From contig JBGCFG010000012.1 of assembly GCA_045106815.1 (NCBI GenBank), forward strand, positions 1 through 64,000: DNA of 64,000 bases, in the 5' to 3' direction. The stretch's first letter is position 1. Every line of letters starts with the position of its first letter. This stretch comes from JAUIAI01 sp045106815 (GTDB taxonomy: Bacteria > Pseudomonadota > Gammaproteobacteria > Burkholderiales > Burkholderiaceae_E). The notes below the pieces were generated by a model that made no database searches, was not told the DNA's origin, and saw nothing but the letters and a program-made list of their open reading frames with translations. The translations under genes and the position numbers were made by a program. This document shows, piece after piece, positions 25,423 to 34,150 of this stretch.

Positions 25423-26931
25423 ATGGACTTTGTCCATTTTCTTGATGCGCTGACGCCAGTCAATCTGGCGTTTGCGCTTTTTGGGGTTCTGGCCGGCACA
25501 ATCGTTGGGTCTATCCCTGGCTTAACGGCGACCATGGCGGTCGCCGTTTTAGTGCCGATTACGTTTAGTCTGCCGCCGGCGTCGGCACTCATCCTTCTTG
25601 GGGCAATCTATACCGGCGCAATATACGGCGGCGCCTACGCCGCGATCTTGCTTAACACGCCAGGTACGCCCTCGGCAATTGCCACAACCTTTGACGGCTA
25701 CCCCATGGCTAAACGCGGCGATGGGGATCTTGCCGTGGCGATTGCCTGCTACGCGAGTGTTTTCGGTGGTCTCATTGGCGGGCTTGCCCTGCTGTTTTTG
25801 TCGCCCCCACTTTCAGAGGTGGCGCTGGCCTTTGGGCCGGTTGAATACTTTTGGTTGTCGCTGTTTGGTTTGTCACTGATTGCATCACTATCAACCGGCA
25901 ATTTGCTCAAGGGCCTGGCGGGTGGTGCACTCGGCTTACTGTTGTCATGCGTTGGCATTGCTGAGGTGTCGTCTGATGTCCGACTGACCTTTGGCAGTCA
26001 GACTCTTATTGGCGGCATCGAAGTGGTCGGGGCGCTTATCGGTTTGTATTGCATTCCCGTTCTGATTGACATGGTCGCCACACCCGATCGTCATCTCACG
26101 CTCAAAGACGGTGTGTCGTCCATGCCGCTTAGAGCAGGCGCGAAAATCGCGTGGGGCTCGAAGTTTAATCTCGTTAGATCATCCGTTATCGGGACCTTGG
26201 TCGGCATTTTGCCGGGCGCAGGCGGATCTGTCGCTGGCCTGGTGGCCTACTCAGAAGCAAAGCGCACAGCAAAACGCGATCAACGCTTCGGGGAAGGTGA
26301 GCCCGACGGCATTATGGCTACCGAGTCGGCCAACAATGCCACCGTCGGCGGCGGGTTTATTCCCACCCTGGTGCTCGGCATTCCTGGCACGCCACCGGAT
26401 GCCGTTATCCTCGGTGCATTGCTGGTGCAAGGCGTGCGAACCGGTCCGACCTTGTTTGAGTCTGGCGGCTCCATTGTGTACACCTTTATCTATGGTTTGT
26501 TGATCGCGACCGTGCTGATGCTGCCAGTCGGTCTGCTGGTTGGGCGCTATGCGTACAAAACCATTGTGTCTGTCCCCAAGGCCATGCTGGTGCCAACGGT
26601 TGGCTTCATGACAATTATTGGCACCTACGCTATCAGGAACAGTGTCTCTGATGTGCTGATCATGATTCTGTTGGGCTTTCTGGGGTGGGTGCTGTCGAGG
26701 TTTGGTTTTTCTGCTTCGCCGATCGTGCTGGGTCTGATTCTGGGGCCAATCGCCGAGCAGGGCTTTGTGCAGGCTTGGACGATTGGCTCTGCAACGGAAG
26801 ACCTCACCGGGATGTTTTTTGGACGGCCCATCTCCCTGGCCATCATTGCCTTAACGGTCCTGTCACTGGTTTGGCCTGCCTTTATCAAGCAACGCAGAAA
26901 TTCCCCTGCCATTGCGAAGCCCTATGAGTAA
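25423..26931 (+). CDS. tctA: Tripartite tricarboxylate transporter large permease TctA
   Basis: The 502-residue protein has about 12 membrane helices and TctA signatures: GTIVGSIPGLTATMAVA, LLNTPGTPSAIATTFDGYPM and GILPGAGGSVAG. With TctB it forms the inner-membrane transporter for citrate or related acids delivered by the Bug receptor. It starts 14 bp after tctC. Confidence 0.94.
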   Translation: MDFVHFLDALTPVNLAFALFGVLAGTIVGSIPGLTATMAVAVLVPITFSLPPASALILLGAIYTGAIYGGAYAAILLNTPGTPSAIATTFDGYPMAKRGDGDLAVAIACYASVFGGLIGGLALLFLSPPLSEVALAFGPVEYFWLSLFGLSLIASLSTGNLLKGLAGGALGLLLSCVGIAEVSSDVRLTFGSQTLIGGIEVVGALIGLYCIPVLIDMVATPDRHLTLKDGVSSMPLRAGAKIAWGSKFNLVRSSVIGTLVGILPGAGGSVAGLVAYSEAKRTAKRDQRFGEGEPDGIMATESANNATVGGGFIPTLVLGIPGTPPDAVILGALLVQGVRTGPTLFESGGSIVYTFIYGLLIATVLMLPVGLLVGRYAYKTIVSVPKAMLVPTVGFMTIIGTYAIRNSVSDVLIMILLGFLGWVLSRFGFSASPIVLGLILGPIAEQGFVQAWTIGSATEDLTGMFFGRPISLAIIALTVLSLVWPAFIKQRRNSPAIAKPYE

Positions 26932-26937
26932 AGCCCG

Positions 26938-27429
26938 ATGAGTGAATCCAGTGATCAGCGTCGTGAGGGCGGCACTCGGCCTGCAACGAGCGAGGCCGAT
27001 ATTGGCGGCGTGGTGATTGCCGTCCTGCTGGTCGTTGTTGGTGCTGTCACACTCATTGATACCGCCGACTATCTTGATACTGACTCGGTCGTCTTTCCGC
27101 GGGCTGCGGCCATAATGCTGATCGTTTGCTCGGTGCTGGTCGCAGTGGGTTCGTTCGTCAAAGGAGACGCAGCCAGCGGTTTTGGTACGGGGCACTGGTG
27201 GCGCCGCTTGTTGCTTGTGGGTGGCATGATCGTGACCTGTCTACTCATGCCACTGGTGTCATTCTTACCCGCGGTTGCTGTTTCGTTTGTCACTGCCCTG
27301 ATTGCCGCCACGCACGAGCGCGTGTCGGTGATCAGGGGTGTGTCTTATGTGTTGGCCAGCGTTGTGATTGTTCTTGGCTTTTATGTGTTGTTTCGATATG
27401 GCCTCAAGGTGCCTTTGCCATCGGGGTGA
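26938..27429 (+). CDS. tctB: Tripartite tricarboxylate transporter small permease TctB
   Basis: The 163-residue protein has about four hydrophobic segments and the TctB-like stretch VVFPRAAAIMLIVCSVLVAVG. It follows tctA by six bases. The gene order C-A-B differs from the common C-B-A. TctB is poorly conserved, so identification leans on topology and position. Confidence 0.85.
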   Translation: MSESSDQRREGGTRPATSEADIGGVVIAVLLVVVGAVTLIDTADYLDTDSVVFPRAAAIMLIVCSVLVAVGSFVKGDAASGFGTGHWWRRLLLVGGMIVTCLLMPLVSFLPAVAVSFVTALIAATHERVSVIRGVSYVLASVVIVLGFYVLFRYGLKVPLPSG

Positions 27430-27448
27430 GTTTCGGTTTGGCGACGGT

Positions 27449-28429
27449 TTATCCGCAACCGGCAACACACTTACCGTCAGCCGCAAAATTCATGGTGATT
27501 CCGCTTAGTGGCAAGTGAACGGGCATTTTGGCGGCCTTGATAAACTTTTCAGTGCGCGTGCCTGCAACAACCTTGCCATCATTGGTTGCCACCTCGTTGG
27601 CATGCGAGGCGATGACGCTCACCGGCTTGATCAGTTCGTTGACCACCCATGCAGCCTCGGTGGGCCCAGTCGTAAACGTATCGCCAATGTTTATGACAAC
27701 CAGTTTGGCCCCGTAGTGCTGTCGTACTACGACGTCTTGCTCTGCTGTGATGCCAGTGTCGCCTGATAGATAAACAACCAGACCGTTACTGAAGGTCAGT
27801 ACGTATCCGGTTGGCGGACCAACATAAGCTGTCAGCCCAGCCGCCCCCAATGACTCACCTAGTGGACCTTCAATAAAGCTGCCTGCGACACCATTGCTAT
27901 GCGCTGCTGGTACCGTTGTCACGCCGACGCCGCCCACCTTTTTCATCGCACCAAACCGAACCAGCACGGATTTCTTGGGATCACCGCCAGCTGCTTTGAG
28001 CTTGCGGGCAATAAAGCGTGGCATCTCGCTACCCGTGATGACTTGCGCATCCTTGCCTACCGCAATTGCAACACTATTAGAAATTGGCGCGGCTATGACT
28101 GACATATCGGGCTTGCCGCACTCACCGGCATTCGGCGCCTTGGTGTGCTTGTCACCGAAATGATCACCATGTAAGTGACTCACCAGGACGGCGTCAATCT
28201 TGCCAAGTCGTGGGTCGTTAGCACCGGCAACGGTGCGGCCTGCGTCGTAGAGGATGCGAGTGCCATCCGGGTCTTCAAATATGAGCGCGCGATCGAGACG
28301 ACAAAACTCGCCATCCTGACCACCCAGTGGTGTCACTTTAACGACATCAGCCCCGTGGGCAGTCGTTGCCAAGAGCATCGCACACGAGACGATGCCGCCA
28401 GTTAGAACACTCAAGATCTTCTTATTCAC
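27449..28429 (-). CDS. Periplasmic metallo-beta-lactamase-fold hydrolase
   Basis: The 326-residue protein has a signal peptide (cleavage after AHG/A) and the metal-binding motif SHLHGDHFGD (HxHxDH) near residue 85. Later metal ligands are likely the His of PAAHSNG and the Asp of LSGDTGI, the UlaG-like or YcbL-like arrangement. Mature protein would be periplasmic. The C-terminal CVAGCG ends with two Cys that could form a disulfide. The substrate is unknown. It is convergent with the TctCAB operon. Confidence 0.8.
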   Translation of the reverse strand: MNKKILSVLTGGIVSCAMLLATTAHGADVVKVTPLGGQDGEFCRLDRALIFEDPDGTRILYDAGRTVAGANDPRLGKIDAVLVSHLHGDHFGDKHTKAPNAGECGKPDMSVIAAPISNSVAIAVGKDAQVITGSEMPRFIARKLKAAGGDPKKSVLVRFGAMKKVGGVGVTTVPAAHSNGVAGSFIEGPLGESLGAAGLTAYVGPPTGYVLTFSNGLVVYLSGDTGITAEQDVVVRQHYGAKLVVINIGDTFTTGPTEAAWVVNELIKPVSVIASHANEVATNDGKVVAGTRTEKFIKAAKMPVHLPLSGITMNFAADGKCVAGCG

Positions 28430-28526
28430 TCGTCACTCCAATTTAAAGACTCTTTTTGGTCTCACGCCAGTTTACAAGGAAGGTAGGTTCAATGTTGATT
28501 CAATCGGCTTTTACCGAGATCGTTAC

Positions 28527-29099
28527 TTATGGGGTCACCCAGGTCTGACTAGCTTTGTCCCCGTCCCAATCGAACAGCGCTCGGCGATGGCCCTGCCGGG
28601 ATATCATGAGCCAGTCGATTGTTGTGACGCTCAATTCAATCATCGTAAAGTGCGAAGGCTGATCCGCCATATTTGTGGGAGAAGAATCAGGCGCCGATTG
28701 AGCATTACCTGGGCTCAACACGGAGGTGTAATCACGCTTGGCTCCCTCAGACATTTTTTGCCAGACATTGGCATGCTCAATGCCGCTTGAAATGATTTGC
28801 GCCGACCCGTTTGCACGAATCTGAATGGTGCGCCTGGAATCAAAGAACACCAGGGACGCAAGTGGGTTGCGCTGCACTTGGGCTACCTTCGGCGTGCGCT
28901 GATCGGTATAAATGAGTGCCTTGCGCCGCTTGCGTGAAAATGATCTCAACACGACGATTCGTCCTTGTGGTTGGGCCTCGTCGCAGGTGACTAGAACGGG
29001 CCAGCGGAACGCAGATTTTCTGTCAAGCGCAGCGCGAGACAGTTCGCGCAGTGTCCAGTCAAGGGTCGCATCAAGCGTTGGGAAGTCTTCTGGTTTCAT
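28527..29099 (-). CDS. Pyridoxamine 5'-phosphate oxidase-like flavin-binding protein
   Basis: The 190-residue cytoplasmic protein has the split-barrel FMN-binding pattern RIVVLRSFSRKRRKALIYTD and LASLVFFDSRRTIQIRANG. This resembles the PNPOx-like subgroup that lacks the true PdxH C-terminus, so vitamin B6 synthesis is doubtful; a flavin- or F420-type reductase is an alternative. It is 97 bp upstream of the metallo-hydrolase gene on the same strand. Confidence 0.75.
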   Translation of the reverse strand: MKPEDFPTLDATLDWTLRELSRAALDRKSAFRWPVLVTCDEAQPQGRIVVLRSFSRKRRKALIYTDQRTPKVAQVQRNPLASLVFFDSRRTIQIRANGSAQIISSGIEHANVWQKMSEGAKRDYTSVLSPGNAQSAPDSSPTNMADQPSHFTMIELSVTTIDWLMISRQGHRRALFDWDGDKASQTWVTP

Positions 29100-29173
29100 G
29101 GGGTAATTGATGATGCCTTGTGGGGTCTGCCGGCGTGAATCTGGTGGCCAGAAGCGGCCAGACGCTGGGATTG

Positions 29174-29215
29174 TTTCATGTCGGGTTGCGTGCTGTATGG
29201 CTGCACGACATGAAA
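29174..29215. repeat. Inverted repeat between divergent genes
   Basis: TTTCATGTCG (29174-29183) and CGACATGAAA (29206-29215) are perfect 10-bp arms with a 22-nt loop that has further CGTGC/GCACG complementarity. It lies between the PNPOx-like gene (minus) and a lipoprotein gene (plus). It could be an operator; no T-run follows. Confidence 0.45.
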
Positions 29216-29353
29216 GTAGGGTTAGCAGCGGCTCAGCAACGGCTTGTCAGGACCCAACATAAAATGGGGATATGCTGCGGGTGCAGGCTTGACTAAGATC
29301 ACCTGATTGAGAGTCGATATTTCCCGCAGTTACTGGCTGCAACGGAGCGTAAT

Positions 29354-29743
29354 GTGAATGCAATGATTCGTTTGTTCTCGGGCTGTGCCCTGGTGCTTGG
29401 CCTGGCGGCCTGTTCGTCCGCGCCTGAGATCAAAACACCGGATGCCGCTCAGGCTTACACCGGCAAGGTGTTTATCACGGAAGATCCTGTACCCGAAGGC
29501 ATGGCGCATGTCGTGATTGGTGAGGTAACTGCCAATACCAAGGACACGCGGTTTAGCAGCAGCAAGACGGTTTATGAACTCCTGGCCGACGATGCGCGCC
29601 GAGTGGGCGCCAACGCAGTTGTCAATGTCGAGGGTGGACGCCGAGTGGACGCTACCGGCTGGACGGCAGGGTTCGCAGCGGGTCAGGCCATCCGAATTGA
29701 CAGCACCGAAGGGCTAAAGGCATTGCCAGGCGCGGAGTATTAG
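29354..29743 (+). CDS. Small lipoprotein of unknown function
   Basis: The 129-residue protein has a lipoprotein signal with lipobox LAAC at the Cys near residue 20, then a polar domain. Segments DPVPEGMAHVVIGEVTAN and ADDARRVGANAVVNVEGGRR resemble small proteins that form a beta-sandwich with a 'GANAVV' strand, seen in several envelope lipoproteins. Outer-membrane location is likely since Ser follows Cys. No function is assigned. Confidence 0.7.
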   Translation: MNAMIRLFSGCALVLGLAACSSAPEIKTPDAAQAYTGKVFITEDPVPEGMAHVVIGEVTANTKDTRFSSSKTVYELLADDARRVGANAVVNVEGGRRVDATGWTAGFAAGQAIRIDSTEGLKALPGAEY

Positions 29744-29754
29744 CAAGTTGGCGA

Positions 29755-31068
29755 TCAGGCTTGAACTTCGTCGAGCATGGCGGCACTAAAGGCTGCGAGT
29801 AAGGCCATCACGGCAAACAAAGCAAGCACACTCGTAATGCCCAAAGCCTGGGCAATCAATCCAAAGCCGCCGCCAAACAGCAACGCGAGTCCCACGGTCG
29901 AATTGCTCAGAGCTGTGTAGGTTGCTCGGCTATCGCGATCGGCCATATCCACAACATGGGTTGAACGACCCAGGCGCACCCCCTGGTGAGCAATCATCAG
30001 CAAGAACAGCAGACCGGGTAATACCCACGCAAGCGCTGCTACATCGGGCCGGGTGATTGCGACGATGGCCGCAGCGCCGTTGGCAAGCATGGCCACCAAT
30101 GCAGCAATGATCAATACCTTGCGGCTAGACAAATCTGCCAGCCGCCCCCAAATGTAAGTGCTTAAGAATCCGGCCATCGCTGATGCGAGCATAAACGCCC
30201 CTAGCGCGCCGAGTGCCCGAGTCTCAAACGAACCGGACAAGGCAACGTAAAACGGTGGTGCGAGGGCAGTTGAAAGCAAAAGAATACGGGTCACAATAAA
30301 ACGGCGTAACTGCACATCCGTTTTGAGTAGAGCCAGTTGTGCAAGCACAGCTTTCAGGCCGTTGATGCCACCTTCTGTGGCGCCTGGCTCTTCAATCAGG
30401 TTGCCGGCGCAAAGACCAGCGAATAACCACATTAAGCCGGCCACTAGGACCATGCCTGACACCCAGGTCACGGTGAGCGGCAGCCAGCCAAACGCAAAGC
30501 CCAGTGCCACGCCCAGTCCGATCGCAGAAGCAACAGTGCCGGCTGATCCACTGACCGTCCCGCGCTGACCTTTGGAGACCGTCTTGCCAATGACATCTTT
30601 AAAGCTGATAGATGACAGGCTGCGCGCAAGGCCGAACACGGTAATCAGACCAACTGCCGCCCAACCGGCGGCGGCCCCGCTAAGCAGGAGTGTGACCGCA
30701 CCCATGCCAAGCATTGCAAGCCCCTGCAAGACACAGCCCAGCACGTAAACCGTTTTACGAACCGGCTGCCTGCGGATGATCGCAGAGATCACTAACTGAG
30801 GCAGCATCGCCAGTGATTCTCGGATGGGTACGATCAGACCGATGAGTGCGGCCGGCGCGCCGATGCCACTAAGTAACCAGGCCAAAACCAGTTTAGGGTC
30901 TGCCAGTGCGTCGCCGCTTTTTGTGAGCGCCAGCGTGACCAGGTGGAGGACAAAGTTACGCGGCTGATGCTGGCATGCCGACTCGGGCACATCTCGGCAA
31001 ACCTGGGCGCTTTCTTCGCTATTGAGTGTTTCGTAGAGCTGTTCGACAGCGCCAGACAACTTCATCAA
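29755..31068 (-). CDS. MFS transporter linked to a ferritin-like protein
   Basis: The 437-residue protein has about 12 membrane helices after a hydrophilic N-terminus of about 45 residues, which includes two Cys (VCRDVPESACQ). It starts five bases after the stop of the EncFtn-like gene and 300 bp after hemB, so the three are probably co-transcribed. The context suggests metal or haem-related transport, but no substrate motif is visible. It ends 11 bp from the convergent lipoprotein gene. Confidence 0.8.
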   Translation of the reverse strand: MMKLSGAVEQLYETLNSEESAQVCRDVPESACQHQPRNFVLHLVTLALTKSGDALADPKLVLAWLLSGIGAPAALIGLIVPIRESLAMLPQLVISAIIRRQPVRKTVYVLGCVLQGLAMLGMGAVTLLLSGAAAGWAAVGLITVFGLARSLSSISFKDVIGKTVSKGQRGTVSGSAGTVASAIGLGVALGFAFGWLPLTVTWVSGMVLVAGLMWLFAGLCAGNLIEEPGATEGGINGLKAVLAQLALLKTDVQLRRFIVTRILLLSTALAPPFYVALSGSFETRALGALGAFMLASAMAGFLSTYIWGRLADLSSRKVLIIAALVAMLANGAAAIVAITRPDVAALAWVLPGLLFLLMIAHQGVRLGRSTHVVDMADRDSRATYTALSNSTVGLALLFGGGFGLIAQALGITSVLALFAVMALLAAFSAAMLDEVQA

Positions 31069-31073
31069 TCAGA

Positions 31074-31361
31074 TCAGTCGTGCTTGAGTGATTTTGTTGT
31101 GAACAAATAGTCTTTAAGTTCAGCATCCATGACCGGGTCACGGCGACGAATCCATTCGAGGACCATCGCCGCATGCTCTTTCTCTTCGTCGCGGTTGTGT
31201 TCAAGGATTGACTTGAGTTCTTCGTCTTTACACGCATCAACTCGCTGGTTGTACCAGTCAACCGCTTCGAGTTCCTCCATTAGGGAGGTAATCGCGCGGT
31301 GCATGTCGCGAGTCTCATCGCTCAGTTCGCTGATAGGTTCGTGATAACCCTCGTTGGCCAT
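31074..31361 (-). CDS. Encapsulin-type ferritin-like protein (EncFtn family), standalone
   Basis: The 95-residue protein strongly resembles the encapsulated ferritin of Rhodospirillum rubrum. Both share MEELEAVDWY and HNRDEEKEHAAM. The ferroxidase residues line up: E29, E30, E32, W36, Y37, E60 and H63 here. EncFtn dimers pair to form a di-iron site and oxidise Fe(II). The start at 31361 has GAGGAG six bases upstream; a longer frame to 31397 runs into hemB. The protein ends eight residues after the ferritin domain (TTKSLKHD), so the long linker and cargo-loading peptide of the R. rubrum protein are missing. No encapsulin gene is in the window. Confidence 0.88.
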   Translation of the reverse strand: MANEGYHEPISELSDETRDMHRAITSLMEELEAVDWYNQRVDACKDEELKSILEHNRDEEKEHAAMVLEWIRRRDPVMDAELKDYLFTTKSLKHD

Positions 31362-31375
31362 AGCCTTCTCCTCGG

Positions 31376-32401
31376 TTAGTTTTGTTCTTTGAGCCATTGC
31401 GCTGCATCAAGCGCAAAGTAAGTCAGTATGCCGTCGGCACCGGCTCGGCGCATGCCAAGCAGGGTTTCCAGGACGACCGCTTTCTCATCGAGCCAGCCAT
31501 TGGCCGCGGCTGCTTTGAGCATCGCGTATTCGCCACTCACCTGATAGACAAAGGTCGGGCATTCGAATCGGTCTTTGACTCGGTGCACGATATCCAGATA
31601 GGGCATGCCGGGTTTAACCATCACCATGTCGGCTCCCTCGAGTAAGTCCAGTTCAACTTCGCGCATGGCCTCGTGGCTATTGCCAGGGTCCATCTGATAG
31701 GTTGATTTACTGCTTTTGCCCAAGTTTGAGGCCGAGCCAACCGCATCTCTGAAAGGACCGTAGTAGGCCGAGGCGTATTTCGCCGAATAAGCCATGATGC
31801 GGGTGTGAATGTGGCCACTGTTCTCAAGGCTTTCACGAATGGCGCCGATGCGTCCGTCCATCATGTCGCTCGGTGCCACGATATCGACGCCAGCCTCAGC
31901 CTGGACCAAGGCCTGCTCCATGAGTTGTTCAACCGTGATGTCATTGATGACGTAACCCTCTTCATCAATAATGCCGTCCTGCCCGTGGCTGGTGAATGGG
32001 TCGAGCGCAACGTCGGTCAGGATTGCCAATTCCGGAAAGCGTTTTTTGAGTTCTGCGACCACGGTTGGCACCAGTCCATCCGGGTTGCAGGCCTCGTGCC
32101 CGTTGGGTGACTTCAAGCTAGCGTCAATCACGGGGAATAAGGCCATCACTGGGACACCAAGGCTGATGCAGCGCTCAGCCACAGGGAGCAATAAATCGAG
32201 ACTAAGGCGCTCAACCCCCGGCATAGATGGCACGGCAAAGCGTTGATTCTGACCAGCTTGCACAAATACCGGGTAGATCAAATCATCTGCGCTCAGCCTG
32301 CTTTCGCGGACGAGTCGCCTGGTAGCGTCATCACGGCGCAGGCGTCGCAGTCGGTTCGCACGGGGGGTGGGGTAGGGTTGCCTGGTGGGTTGGTCTGCCA
32401 T
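31376..32401 (-). CDS. hemB: Delta-aminolevulinic acid dehydratase (porphobilinogen synthase)
   Basis: HemB condenses two 5-aminolevulinates to porphobilinogen. Both active-site lysines are present (SAKYASAYYGPFRDA and MVMVKPGMPYLD). The metal loop reads TDVALDPFTSHGQDG, without the Cys triad of zinc enzymes, so it belongs to the magnesium-type class found in Pseudomonas. The ATG at 32401 gives 341 residues; an upstream start at 32482 would overlap engB and is unlikely. A ferritin-like gene follows 14 bp later. Confidence 0.96.
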   Translation of the reverse strand: MADQPTRQPYPTPRANRLRRLRRDDATRRLVRESRLSADDLIYPVFVQAGQNQRFAVPSMPGVERLSLDLLLPVAERCISLGVPVMALFPVIDASLKSPNGHEACNPDGLVPTVVAELKKRFPELAILTDVALDPFTSHGQDGIIDEEGYVINDITVEQLMEQALVQAEAGVDIVAPSDMMDGRIGAIRESLENSGHIHTRIMAYSAKYASAYYGPFRDAVGSASNLGKSSKSTYQMDPGNSHEAMREVELDLLEGADMVMVKPGMPYLDIVHRVKDRFECPTFVYQVSGEYAMLKAAAANGWLDEKAVVLETLLGMRRAGADGILTYFALDAAQWLKEQN

Positions 32402-32435
32402 CGTTTGACTCGGTTTTGTGTGTGGGTTGATCGGA

Positions 32436-33083
32436 TCAGCCGCGCCCGGCATTCGCCCACGGATTAGGGGGCTCGGGGGCAAGCCATTGCTCGATCAATT
32501 TGCGAGCCGGCTCAATGCCCTGGTTCTTTGACGCCGAAAACAGCATAAAACTAGCCGGCAGATCCGGCATCGCATCCTCATATTGAGCTTTGACGTTCTT
32601 GAGCGTTTTCTGGGCCGCCGACTTGCTCAGTTTGTCAGCCTTGGTGATGAGCAAGAGTCGGTTGACCTGTTCTGGGACCCAGTCGAGCAAATCAAGGTCT
32701 TTGTCGGTCAGTTCCCGCCGGCAATCGACCATCAGGACAACGCCCGTCAGCGGCTCTCTCACCCGTAGGTAGTTACCAGCCAGAGGCTGCCATTGCTTCT
32801 TGACTTCCTCAGGTACAGCCGCGTATCCATAGCCCGGGGTGTCAACCAGAAAACCAGTTGGCTCGTCCTCAGGGCCCACGGCAAAATAGTTCAGGGCCTG
32901 GGTACGGCCGGGAGTCTTGCTTGAAAAGGCCAGCCGGTTGCGTTGGCAGAGCTTGTTGATCGCCGAGGATTTGCCCGCATTGGAACGCCCGGCAAAGGCC
33001 ACTTCCGGCAAATTCGTCCGGGGGCACTGGTTCAACTTGGCAACTGTTATGTGAAAGCGAGCGCTTTGTAGGCCATGACCCAC
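32436..33083 (-). CDS. engB: Ribosome biogenesis GTPase EngB/YihA
   Basis: This 215-residue GTPase helps 50S assembly. It has the P-loop GRSNAGKS (residues 32-39), the G2/G3 region KTPGRTQALNYF and DTPGYGYA, and the TKAD specificity motif. The GTG at 33083 is chosen for its AGGGA seven bases upstream and family-like N-terminus; a TTG at 33119 is the longer alternative. It lies 34 bp upstream of hemB on the same strand. Confidence 0.94.
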   Translation of the reverse strand: MGHGLQSARFHITVAKLNQCPRTNLPEVAFAGRSNAGKSSAINKLCQRNRLAFSSKTPGRTQALNYFAVGPEDEPTGFLVDTPGYGYAAVPEEVKKQWQPLAGNYLRVREPLTGVVLMVDCRRELTDKDLDLLDWVPEQVNRLLLITKADKLSKSAAQKTLKNVKAQYEDAMPDLPASFMLFSASKNQGIEPARKLIEQWLAPEPPNPWANAGRG

Positions 33084-33354
33084 GAGAAGTCCCTGAATAT
33101 TTGGGGCTCCATTGTACAATTTGAGGTTGGCGGCGTCTTGCCCGCAGAATCAATCGAGTCGAGTAGTGATGAAATTACTGAGCATTAAGGGCCGTATTGT
33201 GGGCCGTCTTGTCGGTCTGAGTACGGTCGCAATTCGCGCTGCGAGCAGCGCCAGAGGCAGCGACGAAACCAGCGGTGCGGCCGCTAATCAGGCATTCGCG
33301 GGCATAGCCCCTAGCGTGGGGCCGGTACCGCTGGCCAGGAAAGGACAAGTCTCA

Positions 33355-34014
33355 TTGATTTCAGGTAGCCGCGATGCTTCGCTCGCCGCTAGATTCCTGG
33401 TGCCGGTGCTCATGATGACAGCGGCCCTGTTTGCCTCGCCTAGCTATGCTCAGGCCGAGAAGCCAGATCCGGATGCCGGCGCGGTTATTGCCAAGGGTGT
33501 GTGTGCTGCCTGTCACGGTGCGGACGGAAACAGTGCGCTGCCGGTTAACCCAAATCTGGCAGGCCAGCATGCCGAGTACACCTATAAACAGCTAAGCAAT
33601 TTCAAATCCATTGATGGCGCGACGCCTATGCGTAACAACGCGATCATGGCCGGCTTCGCTGCCACGCTGTCTGATGCTGATATGCGCAATCTGGCTGCCT
33701 ACTTCGCAGCGCAGACGCCCAAGCCAGCGGTTGCCAAAGACAAAGATCTTGCCGAGTTGGGTCGTCAAATTTGGCGCGGCGGGATTGCAGCGAAGGGCGT
33801 GCCTTCTTGTGCAGGTTGTCACGGCCCAACCGGTCTTGGCATGCCCGCGCAGTATCCAAAGCTGCAGGGGCAGCATGCAGAATACACGGCTGCTCAGCTA
33901 ACCGCGTGGCGGCAGGGTGAGCGCGGCAACAGTGCTCAGATGGCAGCCATCGCAGCGCGACTGTCAGATCAGGAAATCAAAGCGCTGGCTGAGTATGCAG
34001 CCGGTTTGCGCTAG
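33355..34014 (+). CDS. Cytochrome c4, di-haem
   Basis: Two haem-attachment motifs, CAACH and CAGCH, about 100 residues apart define a c4-type di-haem cytochrome, a periplasmic electron carrier to terminal oxidases. The TTG at 33355 is preceded by AGGAAAGGA and gives 219 residues with an ordinary signal peptide ending SYAQA. The frame extends upstream to an ATG at 33169, which would place 62 odd residues before that signal; I judge this less likely. It is divergent from engB. Confidence 0.88.
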   Translation: MISGSRDASLAARFLVPVLMMTAALFASPSYAQAEKPDPDAGAVIAKGVCAACHGADGNSALPVNPNLAGQHAEYTYKQLSNFKSIDGATPMRNNAIMAGFAATLSDADMRNLAAYFAAQTPKPAVAKDKDLAELGRQIWRGGIAAKGVPSCAGCHGPTGLGMPAQYPKLQGQHAEYTAAQLTAWRQGERGNSAQMAAIAARLSDQEIKALAEYAAGLR

Positions 34015-34150
34015 GTAGGGCCTAGCCATTTGTCGGCTGCTGCCTGCCCGGCAGCAGTCAACGAAGCGAACTGATCGTAAGAGCAGCCCTCGCTGTGCGA
34101 CTCTAAGACAGCCAGGTGAAAACACTTGGCCGTTAACCGTGGAAATCGCT

